A stretch of DNA of 64,000 nucleotides from an uncultured delta proteobacterium. Its GTDB lineage: Bacteria; Desulfobacterota; Desulfobulbia; Desulfobulbales; Desulfurivibrionaceae. The stretch is taken from positions 105,563-169,562 of the forward strand of contig CAIPYE010000010.1 in the NCBI GenBank assembly GCA_903869265.1. The letters are read 5' to 3'. The position numbers were made by a program, and so were the translations under genes. How positions within the stretch are numbered: the first letter of the stretch is position 1; every line of letters begins with the position of its first letter. This document shows positions 24,047-33,638 of the stretch, piece by piece. The notes below the pieces were generated by a model that was given only the letters and a program-made list of their open reading frames with translations, did not search any database and was not told the DNA's origin.

Positions 24047-25702
24047 TTACAGCCCTGCGTTCTCCAGGGCCGCCTTGATAAAATTCGTAAACAGGGGATG
24101 CGGCTTCATGGGGCCGGATTTGAATTCCGGATGGAACTGGCAGCCCAGAAACCACGGGTGATCCGGCAGCTCGACAATCTCCACCAGCTTCTCGTCCGGC
24201 GAGGTGCCGCTGATGATGAGCCCATGTTTCACCAATTCGTCCTTGAAGATATTGTTGAATTCATAGCGGTGCCGATGCCGTTCTTGTATCTCATCCGTGC
24301 CGTAGGCCTTATGGGCAAAGGTGCCCTTCACCATTTTGCAGGGATACGCCCCCAGCCGCAGGGTGCCGCCCAGGTCGGTGGCTTCGTCACGGATCTGAAT
24401 CTTGCCGGTGCGGTAATCGAACCACTCTTTGATGAAGTAGATAACCGGATGCTTGGTCAACTGGTTGAATTCGGTGCTGTCCGCGTCCTTCATCTTGGCG
24501 ATATGCCGGGCGAACTCGATCACCGCCAACTGCATGCCAAGACAGATGCCGAAATAAGGGATTTTTTTCTCCCGGGCAAAGGTCACGGCCTGAATCTTGC
24601 CCGCCACCCCACGGCTGCCGAAGCCGCCCGGCACCAGCACCCCGTGGCACCCGGCCAGCAGACCCTCGGCCCCCTTGTCTTCAATCTCCTCGGCGCTCAC
24701 ATAGCGGAGCCGCACCTTGGCCTCATTGGCCACGGCCCCATGCACCAAGGCCTCGTGCAGGCTCTTGTACGACTCGGTCAGATCGACGTATTTGCCGATG
24801 ATGCCGATCTCCACCTCGCGCTTCGGATGCTTGACCTTCTCGACCAACTCCTGCCAAGCGTCCAGGCGCGGCGCCCCGGTCCAGATATTGAGCTTGTTGA
24901 GGATAATATCGTCGAGCCCCTCGGCGTGGAAACAGAGCGGCACCTCGTAGATATTGTCCACATCGCGGGCCGTGATCACCGCCTCTTTCTCCACGTTGCA
25001 AAACAGAGAGATCTTGGCCTTCAGCTCATTACTGAGCAGGCTTTCCGTCCGGCAGAGCAGAATGTCCGGCTGAATGCCGATGGCCCGCAACTCCTTGACG
25101 CTGTGCTGGGTGGGCTTGGTCTTCACCTCGCCTGCGGTCTTGATGTAGGGGACCCAGGTAACATGGATGTACAGGGAGTTTTCCCGCCCCACATCGGTGC
25201 GGAACTGGCGGATCGCTTCCAAAAAGGGCAGACTCTCGATATCGCCGATGGTGCCGCCGATCTCGATAATGGCCACGTCCACCTCGCCTTCAAACTGCAT
25301 GATCGCCGTCTTGATCTCGTCGGTGATGTGCGGGATCACCTGCACTGTGCCGCCCAAGTACTCGCCGCGCCGCTCTTTGCTGATCACCGAATGATAGATG
25401 CGGCCCGAGGTGTAGTTGTTGCGCTGTCCCAAGACTACGGAGGTGTACCGCTCGTAATGGCCGAGATCGAGATCGGTTTCCGCCCCGTCATCGGTGACGT
25501 ACACCTCGCCGTGCTGGAAGGGGTTCATGGTGCCGGGGTCTACATTGATGTACGGATCCAACTTCTGAAAGGTAATGGACAACCCGCGGCTCTCAAGCAG
25601 GGCGCCGATGGAAGCGGCGGCCAGCCCTTTTCCCAGGGAAGAAAGAACGCCTCCGGTGATAAAAATGTACTTGGTCCGATGGGTGTGATTGGTAGTTTTC
25701 AT
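24047..25702 (-). CDS. pyrG: CTP synthase
   Basis: Makes CTP from UTP using glutamine. The 551-residue protein has the N-terminal synthetase domain ([21 protein letters not shown]-loop, [32 protein letters not shown]) and a C-terminal class I glutamine amidotransferase domain with the nucleophile in [17 protein letters not shown] and a late His-Glu pair (FHPEFKS). It is the first gene of the CTP-KDO-LPS operon; CTP is used by KdsB to activate KDO, which explains the grouping. The 516-base region upstream holds no gene. Confidence 0.98.
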   Translation of the reverse strand: MKTTNHTHRTKYIFITGGVLSSLGKGLAAASIGALLESRGLSITFQKLDPYINVDPGTMNPFQHGEVYVTDDGAETDLDLGHYERYTSVVLGQRNNYTSGRIYHSVISKERRGEYLGGTVQVIPHITDEIKTAIMQFEGEVDVAIIEIGGTIGDIESLPFLEAIRQFRTDVGRENSLYIHVTWVPYIKTAGEVKTKPTQHSVKELRAIGIQPDILLCRTESLLSNELKAKISLFCNVEKEAVITARDVDNIYEVPLCFHAEGLDDIILNKLNIWTGAPRLDAWQELVEKVKHPKREVEIGIIGKYVDLTESYKSLHEALVHGAVANEAKVRLRYVSAEEIEDKGAEGLLAGCHGVLVPGGFGSRGVAGKIQAVTFAREKKIPYFGICLGMQLAVIEFARHIAKMKDADSTEFNQLTKHPVIYFIKEWFDYRTGKIQIRDEATDLGGTLRLGAYPCKMVKGTFAHKAYGTDEIQERHRHRYEFNNIFKDELVKHGLIISGTSPDEKLVEIVELPDHPWFLGCQFHPEFKSGPMKPHPLFTNFIKAALENAGL

Positions 25703-26218
25703 AAAATGGCGCCGGTCTCATAAAATAGGGGAAAAAACACGGTGGATGGCTTTCAACATGCGCAACACAACCCATCGCCGCAACACAACACAAGGAAGAA
25801 GCGAGGCCTGCGCCGGGATTCCACCAAACAATCGACAAACCGCAGGGGGACAAAGACGACAGCCCGATACAATCGAGCCGTACTATATACATTGCCATTA
25901 AAATACAGCATCCCGCCCTCTTTTGTCCAAGGGAAAATGCCACTTCCTGCAAGAGAATTTGCCGAGGCCCCTGTAGTAACGCGAACGCAGTGAATATGCA
26001 GAGAGGCAAGCCTCCCGGCAAAAAATCGGTTGGCTAAGGCTGGTCGTCGTGCCGCAGACGAAGGCTGAGATCAACGGCGATACTGAAAAGATCAAACAAA
26101 ACCGATACCACGCAACAACAAGGAAACGTTACACGATTTTTCACTGGGATTGTGCCAAAATCCGATTCCGTGATATACACAGAAAAGATGCTGCTATTTC
26201 TGCCCAAAGGAGACGCTC
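25703..26218. other. 516-base gene-free region between the divergent pyrG and GH15 genes
   Basis: No reading frame here shows family similarity, codon bias or a matching ribosome-binding site. It should hold the promoters of pyrG (-) and the glycosidase (+). A duplicated TCATAAAAT-like motif is present near the pyrG start, and AAAGGAG lies just before the GH15 ATG. No tRNA, known riboswitch or clear terminator was recognised. Confidence 0.55.
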
Positions 26219-28282
26219 ATGCCCCGCGACATCCCCATCGGTAACGGCCACCTGCTCCTCTGCTTCGACAAGGATTACTGCATCCGGGATCTCTTTTTCC
26301 CCCATGTCGGCCAGGAAAATCATCTCTCCGGCGACTTCTGCCGATTGGGGGTCTGGGCCGACGGCCTCTTTCGCTGGGTAGGTCCGGGATGGCGACTGGA
26401 TCTGCTCTACGAGCCCGACACCATGGTGACTCAGGTCAACCTCTTTCACGACGAATTGGGAGTTTTAATCACCTGCCGAGATGCGGTGGATTTCCACGAG
26501 AACATCTATATCCGGGAGATGATGATCGAAAACCTGCGGCCCGCAACCAGGGAGATCCGCCTCTTTTTTACCCAAAGTTTCAATATTTCCGGCAACAGCG
26601 TTGGCGATACCGCCGCCTTCGACCCGGATACCGACGGTCTGGTCCACTACAAGGGCAACCGTTATTTTCTGGCCGGCGGCTCGGTGGATGGAAACGAGGG
26701 CTTTTCCCAATTCGCAGTGGGCCAAAAAAACGGGAACGGCAAGGAGGGCACTTACCGTGATGCCGAGGACGGTGTGCTTTCCGGCAATCCCATCGCCCAA
26801 GGAGCTGTGGACTCGGTTGCGGCCCTGCATCTTACAATTAAGGGCAACGACCGGGCCACCGCCCATTACTGGCTTGCAGCCGGAGATTCCTGGCAGGCCG
26901 TGCGGCGGCTCAACAGCATCGTCAAGCGCAAGACCCCGCAAGCTCTCATCCAACGAACCGCCGACTACTGGCAAATCTGGATCCGTAAGGAAATGCCACG
27001 CCTTGATATTCTGCCGGCCAAAGTAGCGGATCTTTACCACCGCAGCCTCTTGGTGCTGCGCACTCAACTCGACTGGCAAGGCGGGGTGCTGGCGGCAAAC
27101 GATTCGGATGTGATCCAGTTCAACCGCGACACCTATTCCTACGTCTGGCCGCGGGACGGGGCCTTGGTGGCCAATGCCCTGGACATGGCCGGTTACTCCA
27201 TGCCGGCCCAGCGTTTTTATGAATTCTGCGGAGCAGCCATCGAACGGGAAGGCTACTTCCTGCACAAGTACAACCCGGACGGCACCCTGGCCTCTTCCTG
27301 GCACCCATGGTTCAATAACGGACAACCCCAGTTGCCGATCCAGGAGGATGAAACTGCCCTGGTCATTTGGGCCTTGTGGAACCATTTCGTGCTCTACCGC
27401 GACATCGAGTTCATAAAACCCCTCTACAAACCGCTCATTAAGAACGCGGCGGACTTCATGTGCCGGTACCGCGACGAGGAAACCGGACTCCCCGCCCCAT
27501 CCTACGACCTTTGGGAAGAACGCCGAGGCATCTTGAGTTTTACCGTGGGCACCGTGTTCGGCGGTCTTACCGCAGCCTCGCTTTTTTGCAGCATGTTCGG
27601 CGAAGAAGAAAGGGCCAAACAATATCAACAGACCGCCGCTGCAATCCGCGATGCGGCGGGCAAATATCTGTGGCGGCAAGACTTGGGCCGCTTCTGCCGG
27701 ATGGCGTTCCGCGACGAGCAAGGCACTCTCCAGTTTGACGAAACCTGCGACAGCAGCCTGTGGGGATTGTTCGCCTTCGGCCTCTATGCCCCGGATGATC
27801 CGCGGATTGAGGCCACCATGAAAGCCCTGCGCCGAAAATTATGGCTCAATACCGAGGTGGGCGGCATGGCCCGTTACGAGGGGGACTCCTACCATCAGAC
27901 AAACAGCGCCTACCCGGGCAATCCCTGGTTCGTCTGCACCCTCTGGCTGGCCGATTACCTGGCCACTCAGGCAAAAACCGAAGAGGACCTGGAGGAACCC
28001 ATCGCCATCCTGGAGTGGGTGGCAGACCATGCCCTGCCTTCCGGAGTCCTGGCCGAACAGCTCCACCCAAAAACCGGCGAACCGCTCTCAGTGTCGCCCC
28101 TCACTTGGAGCCATGCCACCTTCGTTGCCAGTACCCAGCATATCTTGCGGCGGTTGGCTGCCATGCAGTCCTGTCCCACCTGCGGACGTTCTTCCCCTGT
28201 ACGCTTGCACGAAGAGGATTGGCTCGCCGCTCTCTATAACAAAGCGTGCGACACCATCCACGGTATCTGCAAGGTGCAGTGA
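26219..28282 (+). CDS. Glycoside hydrolase family 15 (glucoamylase/glucodextranase-type) protein
   Basis: A 687-residue protein without a signal peptide, so cytoplasmic; predicted to split alpha-glucosidic bonds, for example in glycogen. The N-terminal beta-sandwich (NGHLLLCFDKDYCIRDLFFPHVGQ) leads into an (alpha/alpha)6 barrel with DTYSYVWPRDGALVANALDMAG, LPIQEDETALVIWALWNH (carrying a predicted catalytic Glu) and EPLSVSPLTWSHATFV near the C terminus (region of the catalytic base). The catalytic roles are taken from family knowledge. AAAGGAG lies seven bases before the ATG. No glycogen genes are adjacent. Alternatives such as trehalose hydrolysis by GH15 relatives are possible. Confidence 0.9.
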   Translation: MPRDIPIGNGHLLLCFDKDYCIRDLFFPHVGQENHLSGDFCRLGVWADGLFRWVGPGWRLDLLYEPDTMVTQVNLFHDELGVLITCRDAVDFHENIYIREMMIENLRPATREIRLFFTQSFNISGNSVGDTAAFDPDTDGLVHYKGNRYFLAGGSVDGNEGFSQFAVGQKNGNGKEGTYRDAEDGVLSGNPIAQGAVDSVAALHLTIKGNDRATAHYWLAAGDSWQAVRRLNSIVKRKTPQALIQRTADYWQIWIRKEMPRLDILPAKVADLYHRSLLVLRTQLDWQGGVLAANDSDVIQFNRDTYSYVWPRDGALVANALDMAGYSMPAQRFYEFCGAAIEREGYFLHKYNPDGTLASSWHPWFNNGQPQLPIQEDETALVIWALWNHFVLYRDIEFIKPLYKPLIKNAADFMCRYRDEETGLPAPSYDLWEERRGILSFTVGTVFGGLTAASLFCSMFGEEERAKQYQQTAAAIRDAAGKYLWRQDLGRFCRMAFRDEQGTLQFDETCDSSLWGLFAFGLYAPDDPRIEATMKALRRKLWLNTEVGGMARYEGDSYHQTNSAYPGNPWFVCTLWLADYLATQAKTEEDLEEPIAILEWVADHALPSGVLAEQLHPKTGEPLSVSPLTWSHATFVASTQHILRRLAAMQSCPTCGRSSPVRLHEEDWLAALYNKACDTIHGICKVQ

Positions 28283-28333
28283 TAAACCTTTGCCCGAGGA
28301 TGCCTGTCAGAAGACCAGGAAACCATAGTAAAA

Positions 28334-28371
28334 TGGGGACGGAGAAACTTACTTTTCAAGACCTGACCCCA
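28334..28371. repeat. Short REP-like element with TGGGG/CCCCA ends
   Basis: A 38-base element whose ends are inverted (TGGGGACGG at 28334, TGACCCCA at 28364-28371). The same kind of sequence (GGGGTCAGGTCTTGA-type with GTCCCC) often flanks REP-associated IS200-like tyrosine transposases in related bacteria, by my recollection. No transposase gene is present here, so this would be a solitary copy. Confidence 0.45.
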
Positions 28372-28468
28372 TGGCCTTCTTTTCCGGTGTAATTGCGACT
28401 TGTTCCCATTGCCGCAAATAAGGTAGTATGGCGGGAATATTCATCAGCCCCAAGGATACACATCCGCC

Positions 28469-29959
28469 ATGCCGTTTCGCTTCAACATAAAAACCCGCTC
28501 CATTCTTGTGCTTCTCTGCCTGCTTGTCCTGGGCTTTCCCGGTTGCAAGGAGACGGGCAAGGCTCCAGAAAAGCCCGTTGTTCAAGAACCCCCGACTCGT
28601 AAACCCGGCTGTATGGGCTGCCATCCGGAGGTCCGACTTGACCCCAGCCACAATCTCGCCTGCACCGATTGCCACGGCGGAAACCCGGAAGGAACAACGC
28701 AGGAACAGGCCCATGCCGGGCTCATCAGCCACCCAGCGCACCCAGACCAGATGGAGAAGGCCTGCGGCACATGCCATGGTCGCCAGGTGACCGAGACTGC
28801 CTCTTCCCTGCATTTCACCGCAGCCAAAGAGGTCAATGGGGTACGAACCGGTTTTGGCGCCCAAGCCCCTCTTGCTTCGCTTGCGGAAATCCCGGTCCAC
28901 GAGACGATCAAATCCCCGCTTGACCTTGCCGACGACCTGCTGCGCCGCCGCTGCCTGCGCTGCCATGTGTACAATTCCGGCGACACCTACCCGGAAACGA
29001 TGCGCGGCACCGGCTGCGCCGCCTGCCATCTCGCCTACACCAATGGCAAAATGACCAGCCATGCCTTTGTCAAATCGCCAGCGGACAGCCAATGCCTGCA
29101 CTGCCATTACGGCAACTTCGTGGGCGCTGACTATTATGGCCGCTTTGAGCACGACTTCAACCAGGAGTACCGCACCCCTTACCGCACCGATGGCAGCGAA
29201 ACCAGGCCCTACGGGGTTGAGTTCCACCAACTGGCCCAGGACATCCACCTGCAGAAAGGGTTGGCCTGCATCGATTGCCACAGCGGGGCGGAACTCATGG
29301 GCGGACACGGTGGGACTGCGAAAAAAGAAAAACCTGTGACCTGTCTTTCCTGCCACGGCTGGGGCAAGGGTTTGCCCCTGCCCCTAAGCAACCTGCAGGT
29401 TGAGGCGGACCAACTGGTGCTCTTCACCCGGCTGAGCGGCAAGAAACTCGTGGTTCCCCAACCCGTCCATCCAGCCCATAAACTCTATGAGAAAAAGGCC
29501 CACTGCACCGTGTGCCACAGCCAGTGGTCCTTTAACGACCAGGGCACCCATCTGCTCCGCACCGAGCATCCCGACCATCCGGTCTGGTCTCGGCTCAACG
29601 TGCAGGGTAGCCGCGAGGTGGAGGAGCAGCTGGACAACCCCGCATCCCAAGGACCCTCCCTGCGGGACAAAATCACCGGGTCACCAAGCCCAAGCCTATG
29701 GCTCAAGGGCTACGAGTTGCGCCGCTGGGAAAACCCCCTGATCGGCGTTGGCCCGGACGGCAGGCTCCACATCTTCCGGCCCATGCTGGACCTGCATCTC
29801 TCCATGGTTGACGCTAATAAAAAAGTTCTCTTCGACAATGTGGGCGTGGAACCAGCGCGACAGCGCTATCTCCCGTATACCCCGCACACCGTTGGCAAGG
29901 CCGGTGCGTTCTATACTGAACGGCTCAAACCCAACCTCCCCATCGAGACGAAGCCATGA
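28469..29959 (+). CDS. Nine-haem c-type cytochrome lipoprotein
   Basis: A 496-residue exported electron carrier. The N terminus is a lipoprotein signal (hydrophobic residues 12-25, lipobox LGFPGC). Nine CxxCH haem-attachment motifs are visible in order: CMGCH, CTDCH, CGTCH, CLRCH, CAACH, CLHCH, CIDCH, CLSCH and CTVCH. The last 150 residues (for example SLWLKGYELRRWENPLIGV) have no haem motif and form a separate domain. Likely anchored to a membrane facing the periplasm or outside, in respiratory or extracellular electron transfer; the partner is unknown. Its stop overlaps the rlpA start (ATGA). Confidence 0.93.
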   Translation: MPFRFNIKTRSILVLLCLLVLGFPGCKETGKAPEKPVVQEPPTRKPGCMGCHPEVRLDPSHNLACTDCHGGNPEGTTQEQAHAGLISHPAHPDQMEKACGTCHGRQVTETASSLHFTAAKEVNGVRTGFGAQAPLASLAEIPVHETIKSPLDLADDLLRRRCLRCHVYNSGDTYPETMRGTGCAACHLAYTNGKMTSHAFVKSPADSQCLHCHYGNFVGADYYGRFEHDFNQEYRTPYRTDGSETRPYGVEFHQLAQDIHLQKGLACIDCHSGAELMGGHGGTAKKEKPVTCLSCHGWGKGLPLPLSNLQVEADQLVLFTRLSGKKLVVPQPVHPAHKLYEKKAHCTVCHSQWSFNDQGTHLLRTEHPDHPVWSRLNVQGSREVEEQLDNPASQGPSLRDKITGSPSPSLWLKGYELRRWENPLIGVGPDGRLHIFRPMLDLHLSMVDANKKVLFDNVGVEPARQRYLPYTPHTVGKAGAFYTERLKPNLPIETKP

Positions 29960-30765
29960 ATTGCGCCAGACATCCCTTGAGAACGCTGCTACCTGCCAGC
30001 CTGTTCCTATGCGCCGTTGCTTTTTCCGGCTGCACGACCGTGCTCACCAGCACCCCGCCGACAAAGGCTGCGCCTCCAGCCAGATCGGCACCCACGACAG
30101 GCCGTATCCCCGGGACACAAAAGCCCTATGTGATTGACGGCAAAACTTACTATCCGCTGCCCTCTGCCGAGGGTTACACCGAAACCGGCATTGCCTCCTG
30201 GTATGGCAATCCATTCCATGGCCGCAAGACCTCCAACGGCGAGATCTACAATATGTACGACTGGACCGCAGCCCACAAAACCCTGCCCATGAACACCCGG
30301 CTTCTGGTGGAAAACCTCGGCAATGGCCGCTCCACCACGGTGCGGATCAATGACCGCGGCCCCTTCGTGGGAACCCGGATCATCGATCTCTCCTACAATG
30401 TGGCCAGGGACCTTGGCATCATGAAGGAAGGAACCGGCCACGTACGGATCACCGCCTTGGGCGAGGCCGAGAACGTCCAACTGGCTGACAACAAAACCGC
30501 AGCCCGATTCCTGCCCCACGAGGATTTCCAGAAGGGTGATTTTTATGTCCAGATCGGCGCGTTCACCGTCCAGAATAATGCCGACCGGCTGACGGACAAG
30601 ATGAACAAGAGTGGCAGGGAGACCGAGACCGTCCGCTATGACCGGGGCGATCAGGTTTTCTACCGCGTCCAGGTAAAGGCCGGATCCACTCTGACTGAGG
30701 CAAAACAAATGGCACAGACCATGGCCAAGGCAGGCTTTCCCAAGGGTTTCGTCGTGGCGAAATAA
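29956..30765 (+). CDS. rlpA: Septal ring lytic transglycosylase RlpA-family lipoprotein with SPOR domain
   Basis: Cuts denuded peptidoglycan glycans at the division septum. The 269-residue protein starts with a lipoprotein signal (lipobox FSGC), a Pro/Thr-rich linker, a double-psi beta-barrel domain (TGIASWYGNPFHGRKTSNGE and VRINDRGPFVGTRIIDLSYN, with the catalytic Asp in NDRGP) and a C-terminal SPOR domain (FYVQIGAFTVQNNADRL, YRVQVKAGSTLTEA) that binds septal peptidoglycan. The four-base overlap with the cytochrome gene suggests cotranslation, although the functions differ. Confidence 0.94.
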   Translation: MNCARHPLRTLLPASLFLCAVAFSGCTTVLTSTPPTKAAPPARSAPTTGRIPGTQKPYVIDGKTYYPLPSAEGYTETGIASWYGNPFHGRKTSNGEIYNMYDWTAAHKTLPMNTRLLVENLGNGRSTTVRINDRGPFVGTRIIDLSYNVARDLGIMKEGTGHVRITALGEAENVQLADNKTAARFLPHEDFQKGDFYVQIGAFTVQNNADRLTDKMNKSGRETETVRYDRGDQVFYRVQVKAGSTLTEAKQMAQTMAKAGFPKGFVVAK

Positions 30766-30781
30766 CATTCAATACAAGTTC

Positions 30782-30809
30782 TTGACAGCCGGAGGCCAAT
30801 CGTTATATC
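30782..30809 (+). promoter_or_regulatory. Probable sigma-70 promoter of the hydrogenase operon
   Basis: TTGACA (30782-30787) and TATATC (30804-30809) are 16 bases apart, 66 bases before the first hydrogenase gene. A small inverted repeat (CCCAT-ACAC-ATGGG, 30809-30822) follows and could be an operator or a weak terminator of rlpA. Confidence 0.5.
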
Positions 30810-30874
30810 CCATACACATGGGTTGTTTTCTATAATGAAAGGCTCTGTTCCCCACTCTGCCGAGGAGGGCTGTC

Positions 30875-31912
30875 ATGATCTTCAAGGTCTTCAAAAAACA
30901 GGAGCTCGCCCGCCTTTATGAGTTGTTGGCCGTCAATGTCATTGTCGGCCCCGTCGGCAGGGGCAACGACCGCCACGGCAAACCCCTGTACGATTTCGAT
31001 GTGGTCTACGATTTTGACGAACTCGCCCTCGACTACACCCAGACGGTGCATTCGCCCAAGCGTTTTGTCTTGCCCTACCAGGAAACACTGTCTACGTTTG
31101 CCGTAAGCCGCGACGCCTGGGAAAAGCATGTCGACCTCAATGTCTACCGGCCCCTGGTCTTCTTCGGCATGCATGCCTGCGACATCAATGCCCTGAACAA
31201 GCTGGATCTTGTCCTGGCGCAAAGCGCCTACCCAAACCCATACTACATGGGCAAACGGAAAAACCTCTTCATCATCGGGATCGACTGCAACCCGGAACCC
31301 CAATGTTTCTGCCGCTCCATGGGCACGGACTTCGCCATCCACGGCTTTGATTTATTTCTCACCGACCTGGGCGGCAAATATTTTGCGGAGATCCTTTCGG
31401 CCACCGCCTTTGGCCTGCTGAGCCAGATCAACTGTACAGACCCAGGCGCCAAAGACCATACCCTCTACAAGCAGGCAACCAGCGGGAAGAACAAGCATTA
31501 CACCGCCACGGTGGACACCTCGGACCTCACCAAGATCCTCGACCTTGAATTTGAATCCAAGGCCTGGGATTACTGGGGTGAAAAATGCCTCTCCTGCGGC
31601 ACCTGCGCCAATGTCTGCCCCACCTGTTACTGCTATGGGGTTGAGGAGCATGTCGATCTCGACCTGAAACACGCCAGCAAGGCAAAGTCCCTGCATTCCT
31701 GCAACCTCATCGACTTTGCCAAGGTGGCCGGCGGCCACAACTTCCGGCCCAAAAGCGCCAGCCGGTTGAAATACCGGTACTATCACAAGCACCGCGGCTT
31801 CGTGGAGGCATTTGAAGAATCACTCTGCGTCGGCTGCGGCCGTTGCGGGGCAGCCTGCCTTGCCGACATCACTCCCCCGGCGGTCATCGCCAGCGTCCGG
31901 GGCAAGGAGTAA
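30875..31912 (+). CDS. hydB: [NiFe] hydrogenase (group 3) iron-sulfur beta subunit, HydB-like
   Basis: An iron-sulfur electron-transfer subunit of a soluble group 3 NAD(P)-linked (sulf)hydrogenase. The 345 residues carry, at the C-terminal half, two ferredoxin-type cysteine clusters (CLSCGTCANVCPTCYC and CVGCGRCGAACLADITP), with extra Cys in the middle (IIGIDCNPEPQCFC). GAGGAGG precedes the ATG. It opens a four-gene block in the order beta, gamma, delta, alpha, the order of Pyrococcus-type hydBGDA, and is followed after three bases by the flavoprotein subunit. Confidence 0.88.
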   Translation: MIFKVFKKQELARLYELLAVNVIVGPVGRGNDRHGKPLYDFDVVYDFDELALDYTQTVHSPKRFVLPYQETLSTFAVSRDAWEKHVDLNVYRPLVFFGMHACDINALNKLDLVLAQSAYPNPYYMGKRKNLFIIGIDCNPEPQCFCRSMGTDFAIHGFDLFLTDLGGKYFAEILSATAFGLLSQINCTDPGAKDHTLYKQATSGKNKHYTATVDTSDLTKILDLEFESKAWDYWGEKCLSCGTCANVCPTCYCYGVEEHVDLDLKHASKAKSLHSCNLIDFAKVAGGHNFRPKSASRLKYRYYHKHRGFVEAFEESLCVGCGRCGAACLADITPPAVIASVRGKE

Positions 31913-31915
31913 GCC

Positions 31916-32818
31916 ATGCAAAACAAACTCCACTTCATCGATATTCTCGGCAAAGATACTGGCGCACATCGAAAGGAAGACCCGGACAGCTTCGAATACA
32001 CCCTGCCCGCCGAGATCACCAGCATCTATCCGCTCACCGCCACGGAAAAGCTCTACCAAATCCAGATCATCGATCCCAACCAGCGCAACCGTTTCACCTT
32101 TAAGCCAGGCCAGTTCGTGATGCTGGAGCTGCCCGGAATCGGCGAAGCGCCCTTCTCCATTTCTTCCTCCCCGGTGCGGCACGGCGATCTTGAACTGTGC
32201 ATCCGGGCGGTGGGCAATTTCACCAATTTTCTGGCCAAGGTGGAACGAGGCACCAGAGTGGGGATAACCGGACCGTTCGGCACCTCTTTTCCCCTGGAGA
32301 AGATGCAGGGCAACGACATCCTCCTCATCGGCGGAGGATTGGGCATCGTCCCCCTGCGCTCTCCCCTGTTGGCGGTGCTGGAAAACCGGAGCCGATACGG
32401 GCGGGTGGACATCATGTACGGCGCTAAGACCCCGGCGGAACTGCTCTTCACCTACCAGTACGAGGAATGGAAACGCTTCGACATCAGCCTCGGCATCACG
32501 GTGGATCGAGCGGACAAGGGGTGGAAGGGGCGCACCGGCCTGATCACCGAACTCCTGCGGGAACGGATCGCCCAGACAGCAAGCCTGCGGGAGAACACCT
32601 ATGCCATCGTCTGCGGACCGCCGGTCATGTTCCATTTCGTCTGCAAGATGTTGACCGAGGCCGGACTGCCCATGCAGAAGATGTTCGTCTCCCTGGAGCG
32701 CCGCATGCACTGCGGCCGGGGAAAATGCTGCCGCTGCAACATCGGCTCCACCTACACCTGCCTGGACGGCCCGGTCTTTGACTACTGGTCGGTGATGAAC
32801 CTCAAGGAGGCGATCTGA
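31916..32818 (+). CDS. hydG: [NiFe] hydrogenase (group 3) FAD/NAD(P)-binding gamma subunit, HydG-like
   Basis: The diaphorase subunit that passes electrons between NAD(P)H and the hydrogenase. The 300 residues show an FAD domain (FKPGQFVMLELPGIGEAPFSI, where PFSISSSP is the flavin-binding motif), an NAD(P)-binding domain (ILLIGGGLGIVPLRSPLLA, YAIVCGPPVMF), and a C-terminal [2Fe-2S] site with the cysteines of MHCGRGKCCRCN and TYTCLDGP. It belongs to the dihydroorotate-dehydrogenase electron-transfer/ferredoxin reductase-like family. It is one base short of the small-subunit ATG, so the block is tightly cotranscribed. Confidence 0.9.
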   Translation: MQNKLHFIDILGKDTGAHRKEDPDSFEYTLPAEITSIYPLTATEKLYQIQIIDPNQRNRFTFKPGQFVMLELPGIGEAPFSISSSPVRHGDLELCIRAVGNFTNFLAKVERGTRVGITGPFGTSFPLEKMQGNDILLIGGGLGIVPLRSPLLAVLENRSRYGRVDIMYGAKTPAELLFTYQYEEWKRFDISLGITVDRADKGWKGRTGLITELLRERIAQTASLRENTYAIVCGPPVMFHFVCKMLTEAGLPMQKMFVSLERRMHCGRGKCCRCNIGSTYTCLDGPVFDYWSVMNLKEAI

Positions 32819-32819
32819 G

Positions 32820-33638
32820 ATGAGTGAACAACTCTCCTACCTTGGCATCCCCCTTTCCCGGCCCAAGGTCGGGTTCTTCGAACTCTCCTCCTGCGAAGGC
32901 TGCCAGTTGCAGCTTTTGAACAACGAGGCCACCCTCCTTGATTTTCTTAATCTGGTGGAGATCGTCAATTTCCGTGAAGGAATGAGCGAACGCGCCGACA
33001 ACTACGACATCGCCTTTGTCGAGGGCAGCGTCACCCGCAAGGATGAAATAGCCCGGCTCACCGAGATCCGCAAGAACGCCAAAATTCTGGTCGCCCTCGG
33101 CTCCTGCGCCTGCTTCGGCGGGGTCAACCAGCTGAAAAACCGCTTCCGCGACCTGGACTGGGTCAAGAAAGAGGTGTACGGCGATTTTCCTGTCGAAACC
33201 ATGGAGGTGCATCCGCTGGCGGATTTTGTCCAGGTGGATCTTGAGATCTTCGGCTGCCCCATCAAAAAGGAAGAGGTCGAAAGAATCGTCACCGATCTGA
33301 TAGTTGGCAAGGCGGTGCGCCATCCGGAATATCCGGTGTGCATGGAGTGCAAGGCCAACGAAAACATCTGCCTGTTCGAGCTCGGCGAGCCCTGCCTCGG
33401 CCCGGTCACCCGGGCCGGCTGCGATGCCTGGTGCACCAGCAACCGCAGGGGGTGCTGGGGGTGTCGCGGCCCGGCGGAAGGGGCCAACCTCAAACAACTG
33501 GAAGAAATCATGCACACCTACGGCTTCAGCAGCGAGACCATCCTCGACCGGTTGGAATGTTTTGGCGGCTTTGCCTCTTTCGCTGAGACACTCCGCGCCC
33601 AAGCCAAAAAGACCCCGGCCAGGAGGAAAAAATCATGA
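32820..33638 (+). CDS. hydD: [NiFe] hydrogenase (group 3) small subunit, HydD-like
   Basis: The iron-sulfur small subunit adjacent to the catalytic site. Cysteines of the proximal [4Fe-4S] cluster appear in FFELSSCEGCQLQLL and ALGSCACFGG, and further clusters in FGCPIKK, CMECKANENICLF and GCWGCRGP, in 272 residues. It has no twin-arginine signal, so the enzyme is cytoplasmic. The ATG overlaps the end of the previous gene region by spacing of one base, and its own end overlaps the large-subunit start (ATGA). Confidence 0.93.
   Translation: MSEQLSYLGIPLSRPKVGFFELSSCEGCQLQLLNNEATLLDFLNLVEIVNFREGMSERADNYDIAFVEGSVTRKDEIARLTEIRKNAKILVALGSCACFGGVNQLKNRFRDLDWVKKEVYGDFPVETMEVHPLADFVQVDLEIFGCPIKKEEVERIVTDLIVGKAVRHPEYPVCMECKANENICLFELGEPCLGPVTRAGCDAWCTSNRRGCWGCRGPAEGANLKQLEEIMHTYGFSSETILDRLECFGGFASFAETLRAQAKKTPARRKKS

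Noticed and set aside
23858..25723. A 621-codon open frame on the plus strand opposite pyrG
   Set aside because: It is the complement of pyrG and shows no recognisable domain; CTP synthase on the minus strand is certain.
26040..26220. An upstream plus-strand frame ahead of the GH15 gene
   Set aside because: Basic, low-complexity translation with no ribosome-binding site or similarity; treated as noncoding.
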